A stretch of DNA of 53,276 bases, taken from positions 1 through 53,276 of the forward strand of contig DZAX01000002.1 of assembly GCA_022729705.1 (NCBI GenBank), read 5' to 3'. Source of the DNA: Helicobacter cetorum. GTDB taxonomy: Bacteria > Campylobacterota > Campylobacteria > Campylobacterales > UBA6016. The notes under the pieces are model-generated. The model was not told the origin of the DNA, did no database searches, and saw only the letters and a program-made list of their open reading frames with translations. Made by a program: the position numbers and the translations under genes. This document shows, piece by piece, positions 6,577 through 14,231 of the stretch. How positions within the stretch are numbered: position 1 is the first letter of the stretch; each line of letters opens with the position of its first letter.

Positions 6577-8694
6577 ATGAAAAAAGAGAAACATAGACAA
6601 ATTACTATCCTAAAAAGAAATGGCGCTAGAGCCGCTTTTGAGCCTTATAAAATAGAAGACGCAATAATAAAAGCCTTTGAGAGCGAGAGGGAACCATATG
6701 ACAAATCCGTATTTGAGTATGTGCTTGCAAAAATTGGCGATAATGATAACATAGCTGTAGAGGATATTCAAGACGCTATCGAAAAAGCTCTTTTTGAGCT
6801 TGGCTACTTCTCTGTCATGCGCTCTTTTATGCTTTATCGGCACACGCATAAGATGCAAAGAGAGCATATTCTCGGACTAAACGACGATACGACATATATA
6901 GACTCGACTCAAAGCGTAGAAGAGTACATAAACGGATACGATTGGCGTATAAGCGCAAATGCAAACACAGGTTACTCAAACGCCGGACTTATAAACAATC
7001 TTGCCGGCAAAGTAATAGCGAACTATTGGCTTGATAAAGTGTATAGTAAAGAAGAGGGATATGCCCATAGAAACGGCGATTATCACATACATGACCTTGA
7101 TTGTCTTACGGGATACTGTGCTGGGTGGAGTTTGCGAGCACTTCTAAACGAGGGCTTCAATGGTGTGCGCGGTAGAGTGGACAGCAGTCCTCCTAAACAT
7201 TTTAGGGAAGCTTTGGGGCAGATGGCAAATTTTTTGGGTATTTTGCAAAGCGAATGGGCGGGGGCTCAAGCGTTTAGCTCGTTTGATACATATCTTGCCC
7301 CATATGTATTTAAAGATGCTCTTAGCTATGACGAGGTTAAAAAGGCGATTAGGAGTTTTATATACAACCTAAATGTTCCCGCTCGTTGGGGACAGTCGCC
7401 TTTTACGAATGTAACCATAGACTGGACGGTTCCGGAGGATTTGGCGCTCCAATCTCCAACAAGCGCCAATCGTCCGCTTTTTGAAGGACTCTCTCGTCTT
7501 GATGACTTAGCTGTGGAGCGAGGAGCTGCAAACGCCGCAGATCTTAGGTACGCGCATTTTTTACCGGAAATGCAAATGATAAATAGGGCGTACTATGAGA
7601 TAATGACTGAGGGCGATAAGACGGGGCAACCTTTTACCTTTCCAATTCCTACTGTAAATATTACTGAAGATTTTGATTGGTATGGCGTGAATACCGATGT
7701 ACTATTTGAGAATACGGCGAAGATAGGCTCTAGCTACTTTCAGAACTTTATCGGAAGTCAGTATATCAAAGACCCTGAGACGGGAGAAAGAAAACTCAAC
7801 GACGCCGCTTATAAACCAGGACATGTGAGAAGTATGTGTTGCAGGTTGCAACTAGATTTAAGAGAGCTTCTAAAGCGAGGGAACGGATTGTTTGGAAGCG
7901 CCGAAATGACAGGCTCTATCGGCGTTGTAACTATCAATATGGCGAGGCTTGGTTATTTACACAAAGGGGATAGAGCCGCTTTGCAGACGGAGCTTGACAG
8001 GCTTTTGCATCTTGCGTATTCGACGCTTGAGAAGAAAAGGCGATTTATTGAAAAGATGTTTGATAGAGGGCTTTATCCGTATACAAAAAGGTATCTACCG
8101 CATTTTAAAAACCACTTTTCGACTATCGGTGTCAATGGCGTGAACGAAATGATACGAAATTTTACAGACGACGAGTATGATATTTCAAACCCAAAAGGGA
8201 GTCTGTTTGCAACTTGGATACTTGAGTTTATACGAGAGAGATTAACAGTATTTCAAGAAAAAAGCGGCAATCTATACAATTTGGAGGCTACGCCTGCCGA
8301 GGGAACCACATATAGATTTGCCAAAGAGGATAAAAAGCGCTTTTTGGACATTATCCAAGCCGGAGGAGGTGAAAAGATATATTATACCAATAGCACTCAG
8401 TTGCCTGCGGGGTATACCGAAGACCCATATGAGGCCTTGAGTATGCAAGATGATCTTCAGTGCAAATATACGGGCGGAACTGTTTTGCACTTGTATATGA
8501 ACGAGAGAATAAGTTCGCCAAACGCCTGCCGTATATTTGTTAAAAAGGTAATGGAAAATTTCAAGCTACCATATATAACAGTGACGCCGCTATTTTCAGT
8601 ATGTCAAAAGCACGGCTATCTAATGGGTGAGCATGAGTATTGTCCGCATTGCGACGAAGAGATAATCCAAAACCATCAAAAGGAGACGACATGA
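6577..8694 (+). CDS. nrdD: Anaerobic (class III) ribonucleoside-triphosphate reductase, main subunit without glycyl-radical tail
   Basis: The protein (705 residues from the ATG at 6577; a TTG at 6550 is less likely) begins with an ATP-cone allosteric domain (ITILKRNGARAAFEPYKIED) and continues as NrdD: GYCAGWSLRALL near residue 178, SMCCRLQLDLRELL near 418 and GSIGVVTINMARLGYL. It ends in a Cys-rich zinc site (VCQKHGYL near 675, CPHC near 688) and then stops, without the RVxGY glycyl-radical loop that normally follows in the same chain. That loop is encoded by the next small gene, whose ATG overlaps this stop (ATGA). It reduces ribonucleotides to deoxyribonucleotides without oxygen. An FNR-like box lies just upstream. 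Confidence 0.93.
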   Translation: MKKEKHRQITILKRNGARAAFEPYKIEDAIIKAFESEREPYDKSVFEYVLAKIGDNDNIAVEDIQDAIEKALFELGYFSVMRSFMLYRHTHKMQREHILGLNDDTTYIDSTQSVEEYINGYDWRISANANTGYSNAGLINNLAGKVIANYWLDKVYSKEEGYAHRNGDYHIHDLDCLTGYCAGWSLRALLNEGFNGVRGRVDSSPPKHFREALGQMANFLGILQSEWAGAQAFSSFDTYLAPYVFKDALSYDEVKKAIRSFIYNLNVPARWGQSPFTNVTIDWTVPEDLALQSPTSANRPLFEGLSRLDDLAVERGAANAADLRYAHFLPEMQMINRAYYEIMTEGDKTGQPFTFPIPTVNITEDFDWYGVNTDVLFENTAKIGSSYFQNFIGSQYIKDPETGERKLNDAAYKPGHVRSMCCRLQLDLRELLKRGNGLFGSAEMTGSIGVVTINMARLGYLHKGDRAALQTELDRLLHLAYSTLEKKRRFIEKMFDRGLYPYTKRYLPHFKNHFSTIGVNGVNEMIRNFTDDEYDISNPKGSLFATWILEFIRERLTVFQEKSGNLYNLEATPAEGTTYRFAKEDKKRFLDIIQAGGGEKIYYTNSTQLPAGYTEDPYEALSMQDDLQCKYTGGTVLHLYMNERISSPNACRIFVKKVMENFKLPYITVTPLFSVCQKHGYLMGEHEYCPHCDEEIIQNHQKETT

Positions 8695-8855
8695 AAAGAG
8701 AAGAGATTTTAGAGCAAAACAGCGCCAAACGTACTAAATGTATCGTGTATACTCGGGTAATGGGGTATCATAGACCAGTTGAGAGCTTCAACTTAGGTAA
8801 AAAAGGCGAGCATAAAGAGCGTAGACAATTTGTAGAGAGAGGTTGTGAGCGTTAG
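8691..8855 (+). CDS. Separate glycyl-radical domain peptide of the class III ribonucleotide reductase
   Basis: This 54-residue gene encodes only the piece missing from NrdD: RTKCIVYTRVMGYHRPVESF, then NLGKKGEHKERRQFVE, matching the C-terminal glycyl-radical loop of anaerobic reductases (RVxGY-RPV-N-GK-EF-R). The radical would sit on Gly25 (codon 8763-8765). The ATG overlaps the nrdD stop and is preceded by a strong AAGGAG eight bases upstream, so it looks like a genuine gene and not a sequencing frameshift. Its 3' end overlaps the activase start by 11 bases. It must assemble with NrdD in trans, in the way the YfiD/GrcA spare part serves pyruvate formate-lyase. Confidence 0.8.
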   Translation: MKREEILEQNSAKRTKCIVYTRVMGYHRPVESFNLGKKGEHKERRQFVERGCER

Positions 8856-9525
8856 ACCAATATATGATATTACGCCGCATACATTGCTAGACTATGATGG
8901 AAAAATAGCTTCCATTCTTTGGTTCGCAGGATGTCCTATGCGGTGTATCTACTGCCACAATCCTCATATTGTCGGAGGAGAGGGTAGAATATCCGAGGAC
9001 GAAGCATTAAAATTTTTGACGGGACGAAAAGATTGGTGCGACGGCGTGGTGCTGTCTGGAGGGGAGTGTTGTTTGTATGGCAACCTTCTCTCTTTTTGTG
9101 AAAAAATAAAAAGTATGGGATTTGCTATTAAGATAGATACAAGCGGCATTCGTCCTAAAACTATCCTGGAACTCGCCTCAAAAGGTTTTGTAGATAAAAT
9201 AGCCTTGGATTTCAAAGCCCCAAAAGAAATATTTGAATCCGTCACAGGCACTGATGCGTTTCATCTTTTTGAGAAGACGCTAAAAGGGCTTATTGAGTTA
9301 GATTTTGATTTTTCAGTACGCACGACTGTATATGCGGGTTGCATGGATGAAAACACGCTCTCAATAATGGCGGATAGTCTATATAATGTCGGCTATAACG
9401 GCGTTTATACAATACAAAAGGCCCGGACGGATATTCCAACCATAGGAGCCATTCAAGAAAGCCAAAAAAAATTTATACCCCTGCTGGTAAAATCAAAGAT
9501 AAAACTACAATTTTTAGGGTTTTGA
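8845..9525 (+). CDS. nrdG: Anaerobic ribonucleotide reductase activating protein (radical SAM)
   Basis: A 226-residue radical SAM activase with the cluster motif CPMRCIYC (C30, C34, C37) after GKIASILWFAGC and the GGE-type motif LSGGECCLYGN. NrdG-type enzymes abstract a hydrogen from the glycine of their partner reductase; here the natural target is the separate glycyl peptide encoded immediately upstream. The GTG at 8845, after a GAGAGAGG run, gives the right N-terminus and overlaps the preceding gene. It completes a three-gene overlapping operon. It belongs to the broader NrdG / PflA-like group, but context decides the partner. Confidence 0.88.
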   Translation: MSVRPIYDITPHTLLDYDGKIASILWFAGCPMRCIYCHNPHIVGGEGRISEDEALKFLTGRKDWCDGVVLSGGECCLYGNLLSFCEKIKSMGFAIKIDTSGIRPKTILELASKGFVDKIALDFKAPKEIFESVTGTDAFHLFEKTLKGLIELDFDFSVRTTVYAGCMDENTLSIMADSLYNVGYNGVYTIQKARTDIPTIGAIQESQKKFIPLLVKSKIKLQFLGF

Positions 9526-9559
9526 TCTGTATCCTTATTCTAAATATTTCTTTATTTCA

Positions 9560-9601
9560 TTGATTCATATCAACAACAATAATTTGATTTTGCTCTATAA
9601 T
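9560..9601 (+). promoter_or_regulatory. FNR-dependent class II promoter: perfect box and -10
   Basis: TTGATTCATATCAA at 9560-9573 is a perfect TTGAT-N4-ATCAA FNR box. TATAAT lies at 9596-9601, 29.5 bases from the box centre, which puts the box centre at -41.5, the standard class II activator position. It points at the gene at 9643. Confidence 0.75.
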
Positions 9602-9642
9602 TATTATCGCTTTGTCTCTAATAGAACTTACGGGGTTTACTT

Positions 9643-10089
9643 ATGACTATTATTCTTTTTATTCATATTGTAGCTGCGTGCGCTTGGGTCGGTGGAAGTA
9701 TTTTGCTGTTTGGTCTAGGTGTTTTTTTGAAAGGTGAAGAGAGGCAAAAGAGTGTGTATGCGGTTATAGGTCCGTTTTATGGATATTTTGAGACTGTATG
9801 GCTTATTCTACTTTTGTTATCGGGAGGCGCTTTATTGTATGGCTATGGGTTCTCGGAACTTGTTGGACGCTTTGATACCGAACTTGCTATGGCGATTACG
9901 GTAAAACTTATCCTTGTGTCTATGCTGACCGCCGCAACAATTATACATCTAATAGTCGCCTTTAAGACGCATAACAAAACTAGAACAATAAAGCAGACGA
10001 TTATATCAAGAGCTGGATCTTTGGCGATTTTTATTCTAAATTTTGCCGTTATTTGGTACGCAATGTTGCTACGAACATATATTTATTAA
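9643..10089 (+). CDS. Four-helix CopD-like membrane protein
   Basis: A 148-residue protein with four hydrophobic segments, at about 1-25, 45-68, 82-105 and 122-145. The first contains FIHIVAACAWVGGSILLFGL, typical of the CopD / DUF2269-like superfamily, in which histidines in helices may bind haem or metal. It is the first gene of the cluster behind the FNR-type promoter, so expression without oxygen is expected. Exact function is unknown; a haem-containing electron-transfer or accessory subunit is a reasonable guess. Confidence 0.75.
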   Translation: MTIILFIHIVAACAWVGGSILLFGLGVFLKGEERQKSVYAVIGPFYGYFETVWLILLLLSGGALLYGYGFSELVGRFDTELAMAITVKLILVSMLTAATIIHLIVAFKTHNKTRTIKQTIISRAGSLAIFILNFAVIWYAMLLRTYIY

Positions 10090-10103
10090 CAGGAGATTAC
10101 AAA

Positions 10104-10451
10104 ATGATAAAGATACCAGACGATGCTAAAAAAATAGAAGTTGAGGGTTCAACCGTAGACTTTTTTGAATTCAATCTAGGAGAAGATGTATACTTTGCGT
10201 TTGATACATCCAGATGCGGACCACCGGATCCAATGGTAAACGCCATGGCAGGATTAAGACTGCTAGATGCGGCAAATAAAAAACTTTTAATGATAAACCA
10301 TAAAAGTCCGGGCGGATTGTTTAGTAAAATTGGAGACGATTTTGAATCAATCGTTACGGAGAGAGAAGATGGTCTTGTTGAGATAGTTTTCAGCTTTAAA
10401 GGCGATGTAGATTTGAATGATCCAAAATACTGCTCAAGTTGTCACGGTTAA
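10104..10451 (+). CDS. DUF2249-like small protein ending in a CXXCH motif
   Basis: From the ATG at 10104, with AGGAG eight bases before it, this is a 115-residue protein. Residues about 38-98 resemble the DUF2249 / TusA-like fold: PPDPMVNAMAGLRLLDA, then KLLMINHKSPGGL, then an acidic strand pair. It ends in YCSSCHG, so CSSCH occupies residues 110-114 at the very C-terminus. There is no export signal, so ordinary periplasmic haem c attachment is not expected; the motif may bind metal or an Fe-S cluster, or act in sulfur relay. It lies between two membrane-protein genes of the FNR-controlled cluster. Confidence 0.7.
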   Translation: MIKIPDDAKKIEVEGSTVDFFEFNLGEDVYFAFDTSRCGPPDPMVNAMAGLRLLDAANKKLLMINHKSPGGLFSKIGDDFESIVTEREDGLVEIVFSFKGDVDLNDPKYCSSCHG

Positions 10452-10457
10452 TTTTTT

Positions 10458-11687
10458 ATGAAAATAACTAGTGATTTTGCGCCGCCCCTTTCCACTATTG
10501 CGCCGTTTTTTTTAATAGGGGCGGTCTTTTATGTTTTTGCTTGCGTAGCTCTTTTTGGGATAGACATAAAAGCTTCATACGCAGATTTTGCCGTTGTCGG
10601 ATGGGTGCATCTGTTTTTAGTCGGCTTTGTGATGACTACTATATTGGGGGCGATGGGGCAGCTTATTCCGGTGGTTCTTGAGAAAGGTCACTCTTTTGTG
10701 CAATTTTTTACAATAATACCTTATTTATTGTTGCTTGGAATTTTTTTATTAATGAGTGGTTTTTGGCTAAATCCCGCTTTTTTGCCGTATGGCGGACTTA
10801 TTGTCATGATGGCTATTACGATATATTTGACGGACGCTTTTGCGACTTTGCTAAAAGCCGAGCGGTCATCTTTGTCTGTTAGGACTATGGGCGTTAGTCA
10901 TCTTTTTTTAATTGCCGCCCTTATCGTCGGATTTTTGATGACTCTCTTTTTTAGCTATGGTATTCATATAAATATCAAAGCCGCCCTTTTGACACATATA
11001 GCTTTTAGCGTCGGTGGATATGTGTTTTTGGTGATTGTGGGTGTCGCCGTTATTTTATTGCCAATGTTTGGACTAGCTCACGGCTTCGACGAAAAAGCTG
11101 CTTGGCGCTCTTTTTGGTCTTTAGCCGTCGGTATTTTGCTGATTTGTATTTTTAGTTTTTTTGATTTTTATTTTGGCGTAACTGCTGGTTTTTTACTGGT
11201 TTTGGCGTCTATGTCATTTTTTGGCTATCAGGTGGCGCTAATACATTCAAAACGGGTTCGTAAAGAAAGAGATATATGGTATCGCTCGCTTATCGTGTCG
11301 TTTAGCTCTTTAGCTTTGTCTCTTGTTTTTATGGCATTGGCCGCCGTAAGCGGAGATGAAAAACTTATAAAACTTTCAGGCTTTATTTTTGGTTTGGGTT
11401 TTCTCTCTTTTTTGATCTCGGGACACCTTTATAAGATTATTCCATTTTTGGTTTGGTTTGAAAGATTTAGTCCGCTTGTTGGTAAGCAAAAAATTCCGAT
11501 GCTTCATCAAATGGTTCCAAAAAAAGCTGCTGAATATCAGCTTTGGTTTGGCTTATTTGGGCTTATTTTATGCTCCCTTGGGCTATGGTTTGAAAATCAG
11601 ATAATATGGTTTAGCGGGGCGTCGTTTCTCTGTGTCAGCTCTCTATTTTTGCTCGGCGGCACGCTTTGGATGATAAGATTTAGATAA
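10458..11687 (+). CDS. Polytopic membrane protein, haem-copper oxidase subunit I / NnrS-like
   Basis: A 409-residue protein with about 12 hydrophobic helices. Conserved-looking histidines lie in helices or at their ends: GWVHLFLVGFVMTTILGAMG (H51), GVSHLFLIAA, LLTHIAFSVGGYVFLVIVGV and SGHLYKIIPFLVW. The HLxxxGF-ILGAMxQLIPVV pattern is seen in oxidase-like membrane proteins found in nitrate- or NO-responsive clusters. It lacks enough canonical metal ligands to call it a real terminal oxidase. It sits in the FNR-controlled cluster just before a DUF59 gene. Role inferred: haem-containing anaerobic respiration or NO handling. Confidence 0.65.
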   Translation: MKITSDFAPPLSTIAPFFLIGAVFYVFACVALFGIDIKASYADFAVVGWVHLFLVGFVMTTILGAMGQLIPVVLEKGHSFVQFFTIIPYLLLLGIFLLMSGFWLNPAFLPYGGLIVMMAITIYLTDAFATLLKAERSSLSVRTMGVSHLFLIAALIVGFLMTLFFSYGIHINIKAALLTHIAFSVGGYVFLVIVGVAVILLPMFGLAHGFDEKAAWRSFWSLAVGILLICIFSFFDFYFGVTAGFLLVLASMSFFGYQVALIHSKRVRKERDIWYRSLIVSFSSLALSLVFMALAAVSGDEKLIKLSGFIFGLGFLSFLISGHLYKIIPFLVWFERFSPLVGKQKIPMLHQMVPKKAAEYQLWFGLFGLILCSLGLWFENQIIWFSGASFLCVSSLFLLGGTLWMIRFR

Positions 11688-11697
11688 AGGAATTAAT

Positions 11698-12003
11698 ATG
11701 GAAAAAATAACCCAAGAGCTCGCATATGCGGCGATAGCGACCGTTATAGACCCCGAAGTCGGCTTTAATTTGGTTGAGCTCGGACTTATATATGATGTGG
11801 CGATAGATGATAAAAATGATGTTAAAGTGACAATGACGCTCTCAACTAGAGGATGTCCTTTGCATCAAGCGATGATGGAGTGGGTAAGAGAGGCGGTCTT
11901 AAGACTTGAGGGTGTCTCTTCGTGCGATGTGGAAGTAGTGTGGGAGCCGGCGTGGAATATATCTATGGCGGCAGATAACGTAAAGCAGGCTTTGGGCGGC
12001 TGA
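11698..12003 (+). CDS. DUF59 / MIP18-family metal-sulfur cluster assembly protein
   Basis: A 101-residue protein with the family core: TVIDPEVGFNLVELGLIYDV near residue 17, MTLSTRGCPLHQAMMEWVRE near 49 with the reactive cysteine, and a C-terminal VVWEPAWN. Such proteins (SufT, PaaD, MIP18) help load Fe-S clusters onto target proteins. It follows AAGGAATTA spacing and ends the operon begun at 9643, so its client is probably one of the redox proteins encoded beside it. Confidence 0.85.
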   Translation: MEKITQELAYAAIATVIDPEVGFNLVELGLIYDVAIDDKNDVKVTMTLSTRGCPLHQAMMEWVREAVLRLEGVSSCDVEVVWEPAWNISMAADNVKQALGG

Positions 12004-12020
12004 CCTTTTAAAAATAAGAA

Positions 12021-12061
12021 TTGATTTCGGTCAACAAAAAACTTTATAATTTTGCTATAGT
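12021..12061 (+). promoter_or_regulatory. FNR-type box and -10 upstream of the Crp/Fnr gene
   Basis: TTGATTTCGGTCAA at 12021-12034 matches TTGAT-N4-ATCAA with one mismatch in the second half. TATAGT at 12056-12061 lies 28.5 bases from its centre, close to class II spacing. A TATAAT at 12045-12050 is an alternative -10. The downstream gene encodes a Crp/Fnr regulator, so self-regulation is plausible. Confidence 0.55.
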
Positions 12062-12098
12062 ATCTTGGTGATTTTTTTCATGAAAAAGGAGTAGTGAA

Positions 12099-12749
12099 AT
12101 GCTTGCTATAGCAAAACATTTAAAAAGTGTTTTTTTGTTTTCAGGGTTAAATAAAGATGAGTTGAATAGTTTAGCATTAATTAGTTCTTTTGAAAAATAT
12201 GAAAAAGGTGGCGTATTATTTTACGAGGGCGACCCTTCGGATAAAATCCATATTCTTCTCGATGGTGTCGTAAAAGCTTATAAAACAGATATGAAGGGAA
12301 ACGAGATAGTTCTTCACTATTTTTACCCAAATTCCCTTATAGCGGAAATGGCGAATTTCCACCATATCGCATTCCCAGCGACAGCCGAGTTTGAGATTGG
12401 CGGTTCGGCTCTAAAGATAAATTATGAAGTGTTTGAGAGGGAATTTCTTAAAAACCCTACGATTTCGTTTGGGCTAATAAAAAGCTTATCTCAGAAAGTA
12501 AAATATTTAGAAAATGTAATAACTCAACAGCTAACTTTAGGGTCAACTTCTAGGGTTGCAAAATTTCTTTATGAAAACGGGGATAGTTATCAAGCGGTCA
12601 AACGATATAAAATTGCTACTTTACTAAACATCACCCCTGAGACTCTCTCTAGAATTTTTAAAAAACTAAAGCAATTAGAGCTCATAAGTGATGATGGGAA
12701 AAACTTTTGTATTGTTGACAAAGAAGGTCTAAGAGAGTTGTTCTCTTAG
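12099..12749 (+). CDS. Crp/Fnr-family transcription regulator
   Basis: A 216-residue regulator: a cyclic-nucleotide-binding-type fold at about 15-125, a dimer helix, and a winged helix with the recognition segment TPETLSRIFKKLKQ near residue 180. The E-SR pattern suits TTGAT-like half-sites, as found in this region. It lacks an N-terminal cysteine cluster, so it is not an oxygen-labile Fe-S FNR; a DNR/NssR-type haem or NO sensor, or redox input by another route, is possible. A good AAGGAG precedes the ATG. It is closely similar along its whole length to the regulator at 19291, so the two are paralogues. Confidence 0.9.
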   Translation: MLAIAKHLKSVFLFSGLNKDELNSLALISSFEKYEKGGVLFYEGDPSDKIHILLDGVVKAYKTDMKGNEIVLHYFYPNSLIAEMANFHHIAFPATAEFEIGGSALKINYEVFEREFLKNPTISFGLIKSLSQKVKYLENVITQQLTLGSTSRVAKFLYENGDSYQAVKRYKIATLLNITPETLSRIFKKLKQLELISDDGKNFCIVDKEGLRELFS

Positions 12750-12888
12750 ACTAGTCGTTTAGCTTCCCTTTGATTGGCTGAATTGAATCAACGAAGCTTA
12801 CGACATCCTCAACTATATCCTTTTAATTAGGACTTTTTTTGCCCTATTTATTTTTGGCGAAAATTAGCACCGTAAAACTTGATTCTCC

Positions 12889-12928
12889 TTGACAATAATC
12901 AATATTAAATTTTATATTTTTCGATACT
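12889..12928 (+). promoter_or_regulatory. FNR-type box upstream of the DUF438-like gene
   Basis: TTGACAATAATCAA at 12889-12902 is a TTGAC-N4-ATCAA site. GATACT at 12923-12928 could be the -10, about 28 bases from the box centre, again near class II geometry. The start codon of the next gene lies 30 bases further on. Confidence 0.5.
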
Positions 12929-12957
12929 GTTCACCAAAAATAAATGAAGGTATTTGA

Positions 12958-13251
12958 GTGAGTGAATTTTTTACAGACAAGCATGCGGAAGAATTTGAAG
13001 AGAATGCTCTAAGCCGTTATCCAGACGGGCATCCGGTAAAAGTATATTTGAAGGAGAATTTTTTTACAAGACGACTTATTAAACAAATAAATAAGCTTGA
13101 TTTGGAAAATGAATTAGATAAATTTGAGGAACTTTTTTTAAAACTTGCAAAAGTTGAAAAAAGATACGCAAGAAAAGAGAATCAACTTTTTCCATATCTT
13201 GAAAAGTATGGCTGGACTATAATACCCCAAATTATCAAGACAACATTCTAA
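12958..13251 (+). CDS. Short DUF438/hemerythrin-like protein
   Basis: The 97-residue protein matches the helical domain of DUF438-type proteins: a GHPVKVYLKEN block near residue 24, then KRYARKENQLFPYLEKYGW near residue 75 (family pattern HY-RKENLLFPYLE). The usual histidine before the RKEN block is replaced by arginine here, and longer family members add a PAS domain, so this is either a stand-alone form or truncated. The start is a GTG at 12958 with GAAGG seven bases upstream. An FNR-type box precedes it. Possible role in iron/NO handling, inferred from neighbours. Confidence 0.65.
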   Translation: MSEFFTDKHAEEFEENALSRYPDGHPVKVYLKENFFTRRLIKQINKLDLENELDKFEELFLKLAKVEKRYARKENQLFPYLEKYGWTIIPQIIKTTF

Positions 13252-13281
13252 AAAATCTTATTCCCTTTAACATATGTTACT

Positions 13282-13437
13282 TTACGCTATATTTTCAATT
13301 TGTTTATTGAAATTTTCATCATTTATTTTTAAACTATCATAATAAACATTCATAGGTTTTTTGTAATCTAAAGTTTCATGAAATCTTTTGTTGTTATAAA
13401 ATTCAATATACTCTTTTACATCATCTTTTAAACTCAT
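13282..13437 (-). pseudogene. IS3-family transposase OrfB, C-terminal remnant
   Basis: The minus strand encodes about 51 residues with DVKEYIEFYNNKRFHETLDY followed by KKPMNVYYDSL, the end of the integrase core of IS3-family OrfB proteins (YIxFYNxxRxHxxLxYxxP). The frame is closed just upstream and no OrfA or catalytic DDE residues remain nearby. Dead fragment between the DUF438-like gene and recR. Confidence 0.75.
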
Positions 13438-13530
13438 TCAAATAAATCTTTTCAACCTTTGCTCAATAAATCTCAAATAGTCTCTACAAAATGATATGAA
13501 GCATCGTCATCTTCAAGCATAAACGCACCT

Positions 13531-14100
13531 TTATGCTTTTACCCTTGATTCAAGTGCCCTCGCAAGAGATATAGTGTCTATATTCTCAAACGAAACCCCA
13601 GTCGGCACCCCGTGAGCTATTTTCGTAAAGACAATATTGTAGGAGGCTAGCTTGTCTTCTAGGTATATGATAAGCCCGTCGCTCTCCACGGACGGAGTAA
13701 ATGCAAATATCACCTCTTCTACGCCGTCTTTTACTCTCTCATTCAGCGTCTCCACAGTGGAGGCTTTCATTTCGTCAAATACAAAGTATCTACCGTCAAA
13801 ACCGCCGCTAAGCTCTATGGCAAAAATATCTTTTGCGCTAGCTACCACACACAGCCTTTTTGCGTCGCGCACGTCGTCGGCGCAGATGTGACATATTTCA
13901 TCTTCTGTGATGTTGCCGCATACGACGCACTTTTGTACTTCAGACAACGCCTCTTCTATGAGGTGCGCTAGTTTTATCGCACAAAAGCCGTCTTCAAAAA
14001 GCAGGTGATACGCTATCTTAAAAGCGCTCTTTTTGCCTATTGTCGGCAAGGAAGAGAGCATATCTATAAGCTCTACAAATTTTGCACTAGATTTTTTCAT
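13531..14100 (-). CDS. recR: Recombination protein RecR
   Basis: A 189-residue RecR: N-terminal helix-hairpin-helix (LPTIGKKSAFKIAYHLL), a four-cysteine zinc site CVVCGNITEDEICHIC near residue 58, then a Toprim domain starting at LCVVASAKDIFAIELSGGF. RecR acts with RecO (and RecF) to load RecA on gapped DNA. The usual Walker B glutamates of the Toprim domain are partly replaced (VIFAFTPSVESDG). An IS remnant lies directly upstream of its ATG, so its original promoter region has been disturbed. Confidence 0.92.
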   Translation of the reverse strand: MKKSSAKFVELIDMLSSLPTIGKKSAFKIAYHLLFEDGFCAIKLAHLIEEALSEVQKCVVCGNITEDEICHICADDVRDAKRLCVVASAKDIFAIELSGGFDGRYFVFDEMKASTVETLNERVKDGVEEVIFAFTPSVESDGLIIYLEDKLASYNIVFTKIAHGVPTGVSFENIDTISLARALESRVKA

Positions 14101-14119
14101 CGCCCAGTATCTCCCCTGG

Positions 14120-14231
14120 ATCTCCCCATCAAATCATCCAAAAAACAGCTTAGGCTTCCAAGCTTGAGTTGACGATTGCATTTTAGGTGTCTTGTCTTGA
14201 TTATTCTAGCCAACAATGCTCTAAAAACCTA
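14120..14231 (-). mobile_element. IS 3' end remnant, near-identical to 40751-40862
   Basis: About 112 bases match the segment at 40751-40862 with only a few differences. On the minus strand it contains the last codons of a DDE transposase (FLEHCWLE then stop) and the outer end ATCTCCCC-TCAAATCATCC. The rest of the element is missing; similarity stops at the AAAACCT at 14231. It lies 20 bases upstream of recR. Confidence 0.75.
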
